Assembly (NCBI GenBank): GCA_004558485.1
Contig: SFCS01000006.1
Location: 14,041-78,040, forward strand
DNA length: 64,000 nt
Direction: 5' to 3'
DNA from: Ruminococcus sp.
GTDB lineage: Bacteria > Bacillota > Clostridia > Oscillospirales > Acutalibacteraceae
Shown here piece after piece: positions 7,478-15,025 of this stretch; the first letter of the stretch is position 1, and each line of letters opens with the position of its first letter. Below the pieces are notes generated by a model. It made no database searches. It saw only the letters and a program-made list of their open reading frames with translations, and had not been told where the DNA came from. The position numbers and the translations under genes are program-made.

Positions 7478-9604
7478 ATGTTTGAAAACGCTAAATGGAT
7501 CACGCGCACGCCGTCGGTGCGCTGGGGCTTTGAGGACGATCCGGCAAAGCTGCCGCCGTCGCCGTATCTCGCCCGTACCTTCACGGTGAAAAAGCCGCTC
7601 AAAAGCGCGACGCTCTCCGCGGCGGGACTGGGACAGGCGGCATATTTCTTAAACGGTGCGCGTCTGCCGGACAGCCACCGCCCGACCGATCCGACCGCCC
7701 CCGTGAGGGCGGTCATCTACCGTTCCTTTGATCTGTCGGCGCTGCTGCACGAGGGGCAAAACCGTTTCGGTGCCATGCTCGGCAACAACGGCTATAACGA
7801 TCCGCGTGTTGTCCGCTTTCGCGGTGTGCCGATGCTCATTGCGCAGATCGACCTTGTCTATACCGACGGCACGACCGATTCGGTCGTCACCGACACCGCC
7901 TTTAAGACCGCCGACGCGCCGGTTCTGTTCAGCTTGCGCCGCTGCGGCGAAAAATATGACGCAAGAAGGGAGATCGACGGCTGGTGTGCCGCGGGTTTTG
8001 ACGACAGCGACTGGGAACATGCGCACATCTGCGCAGGGCCGGGCGGCGTTTTGCGCCCGACCGTCTGCCCGCCGGAGCGCATCGTGCGCCGCATCGCGGG
8101 GAGCGAGATCGCAAAGGGCGTTTTTGATTTCGGTGAAAATGTCAGCGGACATGTCGCCGTCACCGTGCGCGGCAAGTGCGGCAGCGAGATCGAGGTGCGC
8201 TATGCCGAGCTGCTCGCCGCCGACGGTCAGCATGTTGATCAGGGGAATATTTTAGCCGACATCTATAAGCCGATGGCGCACAAGGATGTCTATATTTTGA
8301 GAGGCGACGGCGAGGAGCATTATGCGCCGCTTTTTTCCTACCACGGATTTCGGTATGCCGAGGTGACGGGTGATTTCGAAAGCGTCGCGCTCACGGCGGA
8401 GGTGGCGCACACCGACCTTGCCCCCGCGGCGGCGTTTTCCTGCGATAACGGAACGCTTGCGGCGCTGCACGACATCACGGTGCGCTCCGTGCTCACCAAC
8501 TGCCACGGTGCACTCACCGACTGCCCCCACCGCGAGCAAAACGAGTGGACGGGCGACGGGCTGCTCAGCGCCGAGGCGGTGTGTATCGCCTTCGATGCCT
8601 ATGACTTCTTTTATGAATGGATGCAGAAATTCAAGGAGGATCAGCTGCCGGACGGGCGGCTGCCCTGCATCATTCCGATGAAAAACGGCGTGTGGGAGAC
8701 GGCGTTTGCCAACGGCCCCGACTGGGACAGCGCCATTTTCCATATCCCCTATTATGCTTACCGCTACAGCGGCGACCGCCGCATCGTGGATCTCGTGTGG
8801 GAAAATATGGAGCGCACACTGCGGCACTTTGCCACGCTGTCCGAAAATTGCCTTTTGCGTGCGGGCGTGGGCGACTGGGCATCCTGCGGTGCGACCTGTG
8901 ACAAGCAGATCACCGACACTGCCTATTATGCGATCGACGCGCGCATGATGGCGGAGATGGCGGCAGCGACCGGCAGAGACCCCGCGCCCTTTGCGGCTCT
9001 TTTTGCCCGTATCCGCGATGATTTTCGCGCCGCCTATGTGAAAAACGGGGAGCTGACCGACACACACCAAACGACGCTTGCCGCCGCGATCTTTGCGGGC
9101 TTTCTCACAGAAAAAGAAAAAAAGGCGGCGGGCGATCGCCTTGCCGCCGCACTTGCCGCGGCGGATCACCATTTCATCTGCGGGGTGCACGGACTGCGCT
9201 TTATATTTGATGCGCTGTGTGACACCGGCCACGTGCAGGAGCTGTTTGACACGGTGGTAAACCCCGCCTATCCCGGCTTCGGCAACATCGTTGCGCGCGG
9301 GATGACGACACTGCCGGAGTGGTTCAACTACGGTGCGTCGCAAAATCACCATTTCCGCAGCCCTGTGGACGCCTGGCTGTTTAACTACCTTGCGGGTATC
9401 CGCCCCGTCGGCTTCGGCATGGAAACGGTGCGCATCGCCCCGCAGTTTGTGCGCGGGGTGACGACGCTCAAGGCGACGGTGCACGGCGTGACCGTTTCCT
9501 ATGACGAGAAGACCCTCACGGTGCAAAGCCCCGTGCCGTTCACGCTTTGCCTTAACGGGGAAGAGAAGACATATCCTGCGGGAGAATGGCAGGTGGCGCG
9601 CTGA
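7478..9604 (+). CDS. alpha-L-rhamnosidase-like glycoside hydrolase (GH78 type)
   Basis: 708 residues with the order expected of bacterial GH78: an N-terminal beta-sandwich carrying YLARTFTVKKPLKSATLSAAGLG and LNGARLPDS, a second sandwich (FDFGENVSGHVAVTV), an (alpha/alpha)6 barrel with DCPHREQNEWTGDG near residue 350, which corresponds to the acid-bearing DCPxR motif, and a C-terminal beta domain. There is no signal peptide, so it probably acts on imported oligosaccharides or glycosides. RBS AGAGGGGG. It is the first gene of a translationally coupled operon whose other members handle RNA modification and phosphate esters; no sugar transporter is adjacent. The substrate is not certain from sequence. 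Confidence 0.87.
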   Translation: MFENAKWITRTPSVRWGFEDDPAKLPPSPYLARTFTVKKPLKSATLSAAGLGQAAYFLNGARLPDSHRPTDPTAPVRAVIYRSFDLSALLHEGQNRFGAMLGNNGYNDPRVVRFRGVPMLIAQIDLVYTDGTTDSVVTDTAFKTADAPVLFSLRRCGEKYDARREIDGWCAAGFDDSDWEHAHICAGPGGVLRPTVCPPERIVRRIAGSEIAKGVFDFGENVSGHVAVTVRGKCGSEIEVRYAELLAADGQHVDQGNILADIYKPMAHKDVYILRGDGEEHYAPLFSYHGFRYAEVTGDFESVALTAEVAHTDLAPAAAFSCDNGTLAALHDITVRSVLTNCHGALTDCPHREQNEWTGDGLLSAEAVCIAFDAYDFFYEWMQKFKEDQLPDGRLPCIIPMKNGVWETAFANGPDWDSAIFHIPYYAYRYSGDRRIVDLVWENMERTLRHFATLSENCLLRAGVGDWASCGATCDKQITDTAYYAIDARMMAEMAAATGRDPAPFAALFARIRDDFRAAYVKNGELTDTHQTTLAAAIFAGFLTEKEKKAAGDRLAAALAAADHHFICGVHGLRFIFDALCDTGHVQELFDTVVNPAYPGFGNIVARGMTTLPEWFNYGASQNHHFRSPVDAWLFNYLAGIRPVGFGMETVRIAPQFVRGVTTLKATVHGVTVSYDEKTLTVQSPVPFTLCLNGEEKTYPAGEWQVAR

Positions 9605-10479
9605 TGGAAACGCTTTGCTTTTCCGTGCCGCCGGCCTTGGACGGCGTGACGGTGCAGACATTTCTGCGGCAGCACTGCGGGCTTTCGTGGCGCATGGTGG
9701 TAAAGCTCAAGCGGGTGGAAAACGGCATCACCGCCGACGGCGTGCACTGCCGCACCATCGACCGCCTGCGGGCGGGACAAACGGTGGCGGTGACCATGCC
9801 CGCCGACGCGGTGAAGATCGAGGGTGCGGACATGCCGCTTGCGGTTGTTTTTGAGGACGCGCACCTGATGGTTGTGGACAAGCCGCCGTTTTTGGCGGTG
9901 CATCCGTCGGCGGGCAAGCCCGAGCCGACGCTGGCAAACGCCGTTGTCGGCTATTTTGAGCGGGCGGGGACGCCGCTGTCCTTTCGCCCCATCAGCCGCC
10001 TTGACCGCAACACGAGCGGGCTGCTGCCGGTGGCGAAAAGTCCGCACATTGCCTATGCGCTGGCGCGTAAGATCGACAAGACCTATTTTGCCCTGTGCTG
10101 CGGGGAGCTGCACGGCAGCGGGGTCGTGGACGCGCCCATCCGCGTGAAGGAGGGCTGCACCATCACCCGCGAGGTCGGCGCGGGCGGCAAGGAGAGCCGC
10201 ACCCGCTATGAGGCGTTGAAGACCGACGGTCATATCACGCTTCTGCGCCTGCAGACGGAGACCGGCAGAACGCATCAGATTCGCGTGCACATGGCATATC
10301 TCGGGCATCCGCTCGTGGGCGACACCATGTACGGCACGGACGAGACGCTGCCGCGACACGCGCTGCACTGTGCGCAGCTGCAATTCACCCATCCCGTAAC
10401 CGGCGCGGCGGTGACGCTTTCGTCGCCGATCCCCGCCGATATGCAAACACTCATCGACACTTTGGAGGAAACAGTATGA
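9604..10479 (+). CDS. RluA/RluD family pseudouridine synthase
   Basis: 291 residues. The N-terminal S4-like region (VTVQTFLRQHCGLSWRMVVKLKRVENGI) precedes the catalytic domain, whose RLDRNTSG motif carries the nucleophilic Asp at about residue 133; GRTHQIRVHMAYLGHPLVGDTMYG is the usual C-terminal signature. It isomerises uridine in rRNA or tRNA, but the exact target cannot be read from sequence. The ATG overlaps the TGA of the preceding gene (TGATG), and the next gene begins inside its own stop, which shows translational coupling on both sides. An ATG 18 bases upstream lies within the previous gene and lacks family homology. Confidence 0.9.
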   Translation: METLCFSVPPALDGVTVQTFLRQHCGLSWRMVVKLKRVENGITADGVHCRTIDRLRAGQTVAVTMPADAVKIEGADMPLAVVFEDAHLMVVDKPPFLAVHPSAGKPEPTLANAVVGYFERAGTPLSFRPISRLDRNTSGLLPVAKSPHIAYALARKIDKTYFALCCGELHGSGVVDAPIRVKEGCTITREVGAGGKESRTRYEALKTDGHITLLRLQTETGRTHQIRVHMAYLGHPLVGDTMYGTDETLPRHALHCAQLQFTHPVTGAAVTLSSPIPADMQTLIDTLEETV

Positions 10480-11141
10480 TCAAGGCCTGCATTTTCGACA
10501 TGGACGGCACCGTGTCCAACACCATCAACAGCATCACCTATTTCGGCAACAAGGCGCTCACGGAAAACGGCCTTTCCGGTTTTGCGCCCGACGACTATAA
10601 ATACATGGTCGGCAACGGCGCGGACATTTTGGTGCGGCGGATGTTTGTGAAAAACGGCTGCACCGACGAGGCGCTGTATAAAAAAGTGCTGAAGGAATAT
10701 AATGAAAGCTATGACAACGATTTTCTGTATCTCACCGCGCCCTATGACGGCATCCTGCCGCTGCTCGACGATCTGCGCGCGGCGGGGATCAAAACGGGCG
10801 TGCTTTCGAATAAGCCGCACTCCACAACGCTGAAGGTGGCGGATGCGCTGTTCGGCGATCGGCTGGATCTCTGCTTCGGGCAGAGAGAGGGGAAACCGAT
10901 CAAGCCCGATCCGACGGTGTTAAAGGAAATGCTTTCGATGCTCGGCATCACGCCCGACGAGTGCCTCTATGCGGGCGACACCGCGACCGACATGCAGACC
11001 GGAAAGGGCGCGGGCTGCTTCACCGTCGGCGTGCTTTGGGGCTTCCGCACCGAAAAGGAGCTGCGCGACAACCGCGCGGACGCGATCGTGGCAAAGCCCG
11101 CAGAAATTTTCAAACTGATAAAGGAGAAAAACGGCAAATGA
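10476..11141 (+). CDS. HAD-superfamily hydrolase, phosphoglycolate phosphatase-like
   Basis: 221 residues with all HAD motifs: DMDGTVSN (residues 8-15, nucleophile and acid Asp), TGVLSNKP (motif II), the Lys at GKPIKPDPTVL (motif III) and YAGDTATDMQTGKGAG (motif IV). The helical cap between motifs I and II marks subfamily IA. Family members act on small phosphate esters such as phosphoglycolate or sugar phosphates. It begins at an ATGA overlap with the pseudouridine synthase and ends at an ATGA overlap with the gpsA-like gene, so it may supply or remove a metabolite for that dehydrogenase. Confidence 0.87.
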   Translation: MIKACIFDMDGTVSNTINSITYFGNKALTENGLSGFAPDDYKYMVGNGADILVRRMFVKNGCTDEALYKKVLKEYNESYDNDFLYLTAPYDGILPLLDDLRAAGIKTGVLSNKPHSTTLKVADALFGDRLDLCFGQREGKPIKPDPTVLKEMLSMLGITPDECLYAGDTATDMQTGKGAGCFTVGVLWGFRTEKELRDNRADAIVAKPAEIFKLIKEKNGK

Positions 11142-12094
11142 AGGTCATGATGATCGGCTGCGGCAGGTGGGGCTCGCTCATCGCGTGGTATCTTTCCACC
11201 CTTTCTCACGAGGTGACGCTGTACGGACGGGAAAGCTCCGCCCATATGCAGCGGTTTTTGCGGGAGCGAAAAAATGATCTGCTGACGCTGCCGTCGTCGG
11301 TGACGCTGACGACGGGGCTTGCGGCGGCACGGGACGCCGAGGTGATCCTCATTTCCGTTCCTGCGCAGTCGCTGCGCGCGCTTTTGCGCGAGCCGACGCT
11401 GCGCGCGCTGCGGGATAAAACCTTCGTTTTGTGCATGAAGGGCATCGAGGTGGAAACGGGGATGCGGCTGTCGCAGGTAACTGCCGCCGAGGTGGATCGC
11501 TCCAATCACATCGCCGTGTGGCTCGGTCCCGGGCATGTGCAGGATTTCTATGCCGGCATCCCCAACTGCATGGTCATCGACAGCGACGAGGACGCGGTGA
11601 AATGCCGCCTCATCGACGCATTTTCCGGCAAGCTCATCCGATTTTATTACGGCGATGACATGATCGGCAACGAGATCGGCGCGGCGGCGAAAAATGTCAT
11701 CGGCATTGCCGCAGGCGTGCTGGACGGGTTGGGGCTGTCCACGCTCAAGGGTGCGCTCATGTCCCGCGGAACGCGCGAGGTGGCAAGGCTCATCGCCGCT
11801 ATGGGCGGCAACGAGCGCTCGGCATACGGGCTTTGCCACCTCGGCGACTATGAGGCGACGCTGTTTTCACCCTACAGTCACAACCGCGCCTATGGCGAAG
11901 GTCTCATCACCGGCGCGCCGATGACAAAGCTCGCCGAGGGACATCCGACCGCGGCGGCGCTGCACAAGCTGGCGGCGGAAAACGGCGTGGAAATGCCGAT
12001 CGTTTCGGCGGTCTACAGCATCCTGTATGAGGGTGCTGCGCCGAAGGAGGCAATCGACCGCCTTTTTGAGCGCCGCCAGGGACAGGAGTTTTGA
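11138..12094 (+). CDS. gpsA: NAD(P)H-dependent glycerol-3-phosphate dehydrogenase (GpsA-like)
   Basis: 318 residues. The Rossmann start KVMMIGCGRWGSLIAWYLS has GxGxxG, FVLCMKGIEVETG marks the substrate-proximal strand, and GAAAKNVIGIAAGVLDGLGL contains the conserved Lys near residue 185. The C-terminal domain has MSRGTREVARLIAAMGG and GLCHLGDYEATLFSPYSHNR, as in GpsA; the more common wording is GLAGLGDLxxTxxSxxSRN, so this is a somewhat divergent member. Expected role: DHAP to sn-glycerol 3-phosphate for phospholipids. The ATG is set by the RBS AAGGAG and the overlap with the upstream stop. GpsA fits best, though a paralogous dehydrogenase is possible. Confidence 0.82.
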   Translation: MKVMMIGCGRWGSLIAWYLSTLSHEVTLYGRESSAHMQRFLRERKNDLLTLPSSVTLTTGLAAARDAEVILISVPAQSLRALLREPTLRALRDKTFVLCMKGIEVETGMRLSQVTAAEVDRSNHIAVWLGPGHVQDFYAGIPNCMVIDSDEDAVKCRLIDAFSGKLIRFYYGDDMIGNEIGAAAKNVIGIAAGVLDGLGLSTLKGALMSRGTREVARLIAAMGGNERSAYGLCHLGDYEATLFSPYSHNRAYGEGLITGAPMTKLAEGHPTAAALHKLAAENGVEMPIVSAVYSILYEGAAPKEAIDRLFERRQGQEF

Positions 12095-12096
12095 CG

Positions 12097-13023
12097 ATGG
12101 AAACGGTCGGACGCTTTGCCCCGACGCCGTCGGGCAGGCTGCATCTCGGCAATGTGCTGTGCGCGCTGCTTTCGTGGCTTTCCGCGAAAAAGCAGGGCGG
12201 GCGTGTGCTGCTGCGCGTCGAGGATCTCGACACCGCCCGCTGCGGCGGCGAGACGCTCACCCCGCTGCTTTTGGACGATCTTGCCTTTTTGGGGCTGCGC
12301 TTTGACGGCGGCTATGAAAAGGAAAACTATCAGAGCCGCCGCACGGCGGTGTATGAAAGCTATTTTGAAAAGCTGCACGCGGCGGGGCTTTTGTATCCTT
12401 GCTATTGCTCCCGCGCACAGCTGCACGCGGCGAGAGCGCCCCATGCCGCCGACGGACAGGCGGTGTATGACGGGCATTGCCGCCGCTATCTGCACGGCGA
12501 GGCGCCGCCTGCGGGGAAAGCGCCCGCCTGGCGGCTGACCGTGCCGGAGGAAACGGTGCGTTTCACCGACGGGCTGCAGGGGGACTATGCGGAAAACCTA
12601 AAGACCGCCTGCGGCGATTTTTTGGTGCGGCGGGCGGACGGCGTGTTTGCCTATCAGCTTGCGGTGGTGGTGGATGACGCGCTCACGGGCGTGAACGAGG
12701 TGGTGCGCGGCAGAGATCTTTTGTCCTCCACGCCGCGGCAGCTCTATCTCTATCGTCTGTTTGGGTTCACGCCGCCGCGGTTTTATCACATTCCGCTGCT
12801 GCTCGACGCGCACGGCAACAGACTTTCGAAGCGCGACGGTGCGCTCGACATGGGTGCGCTGCGGGAGCGCTTTTCCTCGCCGGAGCCGCTCATCGGGCTG
12901 TTGGCGCTGACGCTGGGACTTGTCGATCACTATACCCCGCTGACGGCAGAGGCGCTTTTGCCGCGCTTTGACTGGTCGCGCATCCCGAAAACCGATCTGC
13001 GTCTTGCAGATGTCAAGTGGTAA
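12097..13023 (+). CDS. gluQ: glutamyl-queuosine tRNA(Asp) synthetase (GluQRS)
   Basis: 308 residues, resembling GluRS truncated to its catalytic domain. The HIGH-like PTPSGRLHLGN is near the N-terminus and the KMSKS-like NRLSKRDGALDMG near residue 240. A zinc site typical of GluQRS is visible: CYC, then Tyr, then Cys (YPCYCSR ... YDGHCRRY). There is no anticodon-binding domain. Family knowledge: it attaches glutamate to queuosine at position 34 of tRNA-Asp. The ATG at 12097 is preferred to TTG 12091, since CAGGAG lies 8 bases before the ATG. Last gene of the operon; a terminator follows. Confidence 0.92.
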   Translation: METVGRFAPTPSGRLHLGNVLCALLSWLSAKKQGGRVLLRVEDLDTARCGGETLTPLLLDDLAFLGLRFDGGYEKENYQSRRTAVYESYFEKLHAAGLLYPCYCSRAQLHAARAPHAADGQAVYDGHCRRYLHGEAPPAGKAPAWRLTVPEETVRFTDGLQGDYAENLKTACGDFLVRRADGVFAYQLAVVVDDALTGVNEVVRGRDLLSSTPRQLYLYRLFGFTPPRFYHIPLLLDAHGNRLSKRDGALDMGALRERFSSPEPLIGLLALTLGLVDHYTPLTAEALLPRFDWSRIPKTDLRLADVKW

Positions 13024-13034
13024 TACATAGGGTC

Positions 13035-13069
13035 AAAACGCCACGCGAAAGCCTTCGCGCGGCGTTTTT
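13035..13069 (+). terminator. terminator of the GH78-gluQ operon
   Basis: AAAACGCC-CGCGAA stem with its complement TTCGCG-GGCG followed by TTTTT, 11 bases after the gluQ stop. Confidence 0.85.
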
Positions 13070-13206
13070 CCGTATTTTACCATACCCCTGCCCGCATTTT
13101 ACAAGGATTTACCGCGCTTTACCGCCGCGGGGAGCCGCAGCCGGCTGCCCTTTTGGAGCTTGCGGAGGACGCATTGGCGGCACAGTACGGCGGGTGAAGG
13201 TCGCCC
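13070..13206. other. intergenic region with a possible gene remnant
   Basis: No recognised gene. A plus-strand frame ending at TGA 13195-13197 reads RRGEPQPAALLELAEDALAAQYGG and looks like a protein C-terminus, but it lacks a start codon and lies just after a terminator. It may be a decayed gene or chance in GC-rich DNA. Confidence 0.3.
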
Positions 13207-13242
13207 GAAAAAAATCCCTGCACGGCATTGCCGTGCAGGGAT
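13207..13242 (-). terminator. terminator of the hydrogenase operon
   Basis: The perfect stem TCCCTGCACGGC/GCCGTGCAGGGA with an ATT loop is followed on the minus strand by a run of seven T. It lies just beyond the hndD stop. Confidence 0.9.
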
Positions 13243-13265
13243 AAATTTTTGAACGGTTTTTTTGC

Positions 13266-15008
13266 TTAACGGAACTTCTTGCGGGCGGTGTAGTGCGTAT
13301 GCAGCACTTCGTGCGCCTTGTGGCTGCCGAAGCTCCCAAAGTAATCCTTGTAGATCTCGACGACCATCGGGTTCTGATGCGACTTGCGCAGCGGCATGTC
13401 GCGATCCATGTCATACAGCACCTTGGCACGCTTGGCGCGGTAGTCCTCGAAGTTGCGCACCACGGCGGGCACGATCGGCTGACCGCCGCCGTTGATGCAG
13501 CCGCCGGGGCAGCACATGATCTCAACGAAGGTCCACGGCGCCGTGCCGTCCTTGATCATGCTCATCACATGGTTGGCAGCCGTCAGACCGCTGGCGACCG
13601 CGACTTTGACCTCAAGGCCCGCGATGTTGTAGGTCGCTTCCTTGAGACCCTCCATGCCGCGCACCTCGGTGAAGTCCACAGAGCCGTTGTCCTTGCCGGT
13701 GAGCACGTCGTTTGCCGTGCGTAGCGCCGCCTCCATCACGCCGCCGGTCGCGCCGAAAATGACGGCAGCGCCGGTGTCCGCACCGAGCGGCATATCAAAC
13801 TCTTCATCCGGCAGTGCGGTGAAGTTCAGACCTGCGCGGCGGATCATGCGGGCAAGCTCACGGGTGGTGATGGAAATGTCTACATCCGGCATGCCGGCTG
13901 CGTCCTCATCTTCACGGGTGATCTCGAATTTCTTTGCGGTGCAGGGCATGACCGAAACCGACACGATGTTACGCGGGTCGATGCCGTTTTTCTCGGCATA
14001 ATAGGTTTTCAGAATAGCACCGAACATCTGCTGCGGGGATTTGCAGGTGGAAAGATTGGCGAGCTGATCGGGATAATACAGCTCCGCAAACTTCACCCAG
14101 CCGGGCGAGCAGGAAGTGATCATCGGCAGCACGCCGCCGTTCTTCACGCGGTGGACAAGCTCGGTCGCCTCCTCGACGATCGTCATGTCCGCACCGAAAT
14201 CGGTGTCAAACACCTTGTCAAAGCCCAGTCTGCGCAGCGCGGCAACCATCTTGCCTTCGCAGGGCGTGCCGATCGGCAGCCCGAATTCCTCGCCGATCGC
14301 CGCACGGACGGCGGGAGCGGTCTGCACGAGAACGATCTTGTCCGGATCGGACAGCGCCTCGAACACCTCGGCGGTGTTGTCCTTTTCGCGCAGCGCACCG
14401 GTCGGGCAGACATTGATGCACTGACCGCAGGAGACACAGGGCACATCGCCCAGCGGCTTTTCAAACGCACACGCGATGTGGGTGTCGATGCCGCGGTCGT
14501 TCGCGCCGATGACCGACACGAACTGCTGCTGACAGGCAGCGACGCAGCGGCGGCACAGGATGCACTTGTTGTTGTCGCGGATCATGTGCGGAGAGGACTC
14601 GTCGAGCGCATATTCCGGATGGAAGCCGTCATATTTGCCGTTGTCCTCCACACCGTAGTCGAGACACAGCTTCTGCAGCTCGCAGTTGGTGGAGCGCACG
14701 CAGGAAAGGCACTTTTTCTCATGTGTCGAGAGAATGAGCTCCAGCGTCGTCTTGCGGGCGGCGCGCACCTTGTCGGTGTTGGTCTGAATTTCCATGCCCT
14801 CGGCAACCGGATAGACACAGGCGGTTACAAGGCCGCGCGCACCGGTCGCTTCGACCACGCAGATACGGCAGGCGCCGATCTCGTTCATATCCTTCAAATA
14901 GCACAGCGTGGGGATCTCCACACCGGCAGCGTGAGCCGCTTCCAGAATGGTGGAGCCCTTCGGCACACTGACGGCAATGCCGTTCACTTTTACATTAACC
15001 ATATCCAT
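13266..15008 (-). CDS. hndD: catalytic subunit of electron-bifurcating [FeFe]-hydrogenase (HndD/HydA type)
   Basis: 580 residues. Domains in order: [2Fe-2S] plant-type ferredoxin (Cys 36, 47, 50, 64), His-Cys [4Fe-4S] (HEKKCLSCVRSTNC, 96-109), two [4Fe-4S] motifs (CILCRRCVAAC, CVSCGQCINVCP), then the H-cluster domain with TSCSPGW (298-304), MPCTAKKFE and EIMCCPGGCINGGGQP, and a C-terminal small-subunit-like tail. All H-cluster ligands are present. The residue after the first ligand is Ser 301, where many enzymes have the proton-relay Cys. It reduces protons, or oxidises H2, using ferredoxin and NADH together with HndA/B/C. The ATG at 15008 follows AAGGAG. Last gene of the ten-gene operon. Confidence 0.95.
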   Translation of the reverse strand: MDMVNVKVNGIAVSVPKGSTILEAAHAAGVEIPTLCYLKDMNEIGACRICVVEATGARGLVTACVYPVAEGMEIQTNTDKVRAARKTTLELILSTHEKKCLSCVRSTNCELQKLCLDYGVEDNGKYDGFHPEYALDESSPHMIRDNNKCILCRRCVAACQQQFVSVIGANDRGIDTHIACAFEKPLGDVPCVSCGQCINVCPTGALREKDNTAEVFEALSDPDKIVLVQTAPAVRAAIGEEFGLPIGTPCEGKMVAALRRLGFDKVFDTDFGADMTIVEEATELVHRVKNGGVLPMITSCSPGWVKFAELYYPDQLANLSTCKSPQQMFGAILKTYYAEKNGIDPRNIVSVSVMPCTAKKFEITREDEDAAGMPDVDISITTRELARMIRRAGLNFTALPDEEFDMPLGADTGAAVIFGATGGVMEAALRTANDVLTGKDNGSVDFTEVRGMEGLKEATYNIAGLEVKVAVASGLTAANHVMSMIKDGTAPWTFVEIMCCPGGCINGGGQPIVPAVVRNFEDYRAKRAKVLYDMDRDMPLRKSHQNPMVVEIYKDYFGSFGSHKAHEVLHTHYTARKKFR

Positions 15009-15025
15009 GACAGCACACTCCTTTC

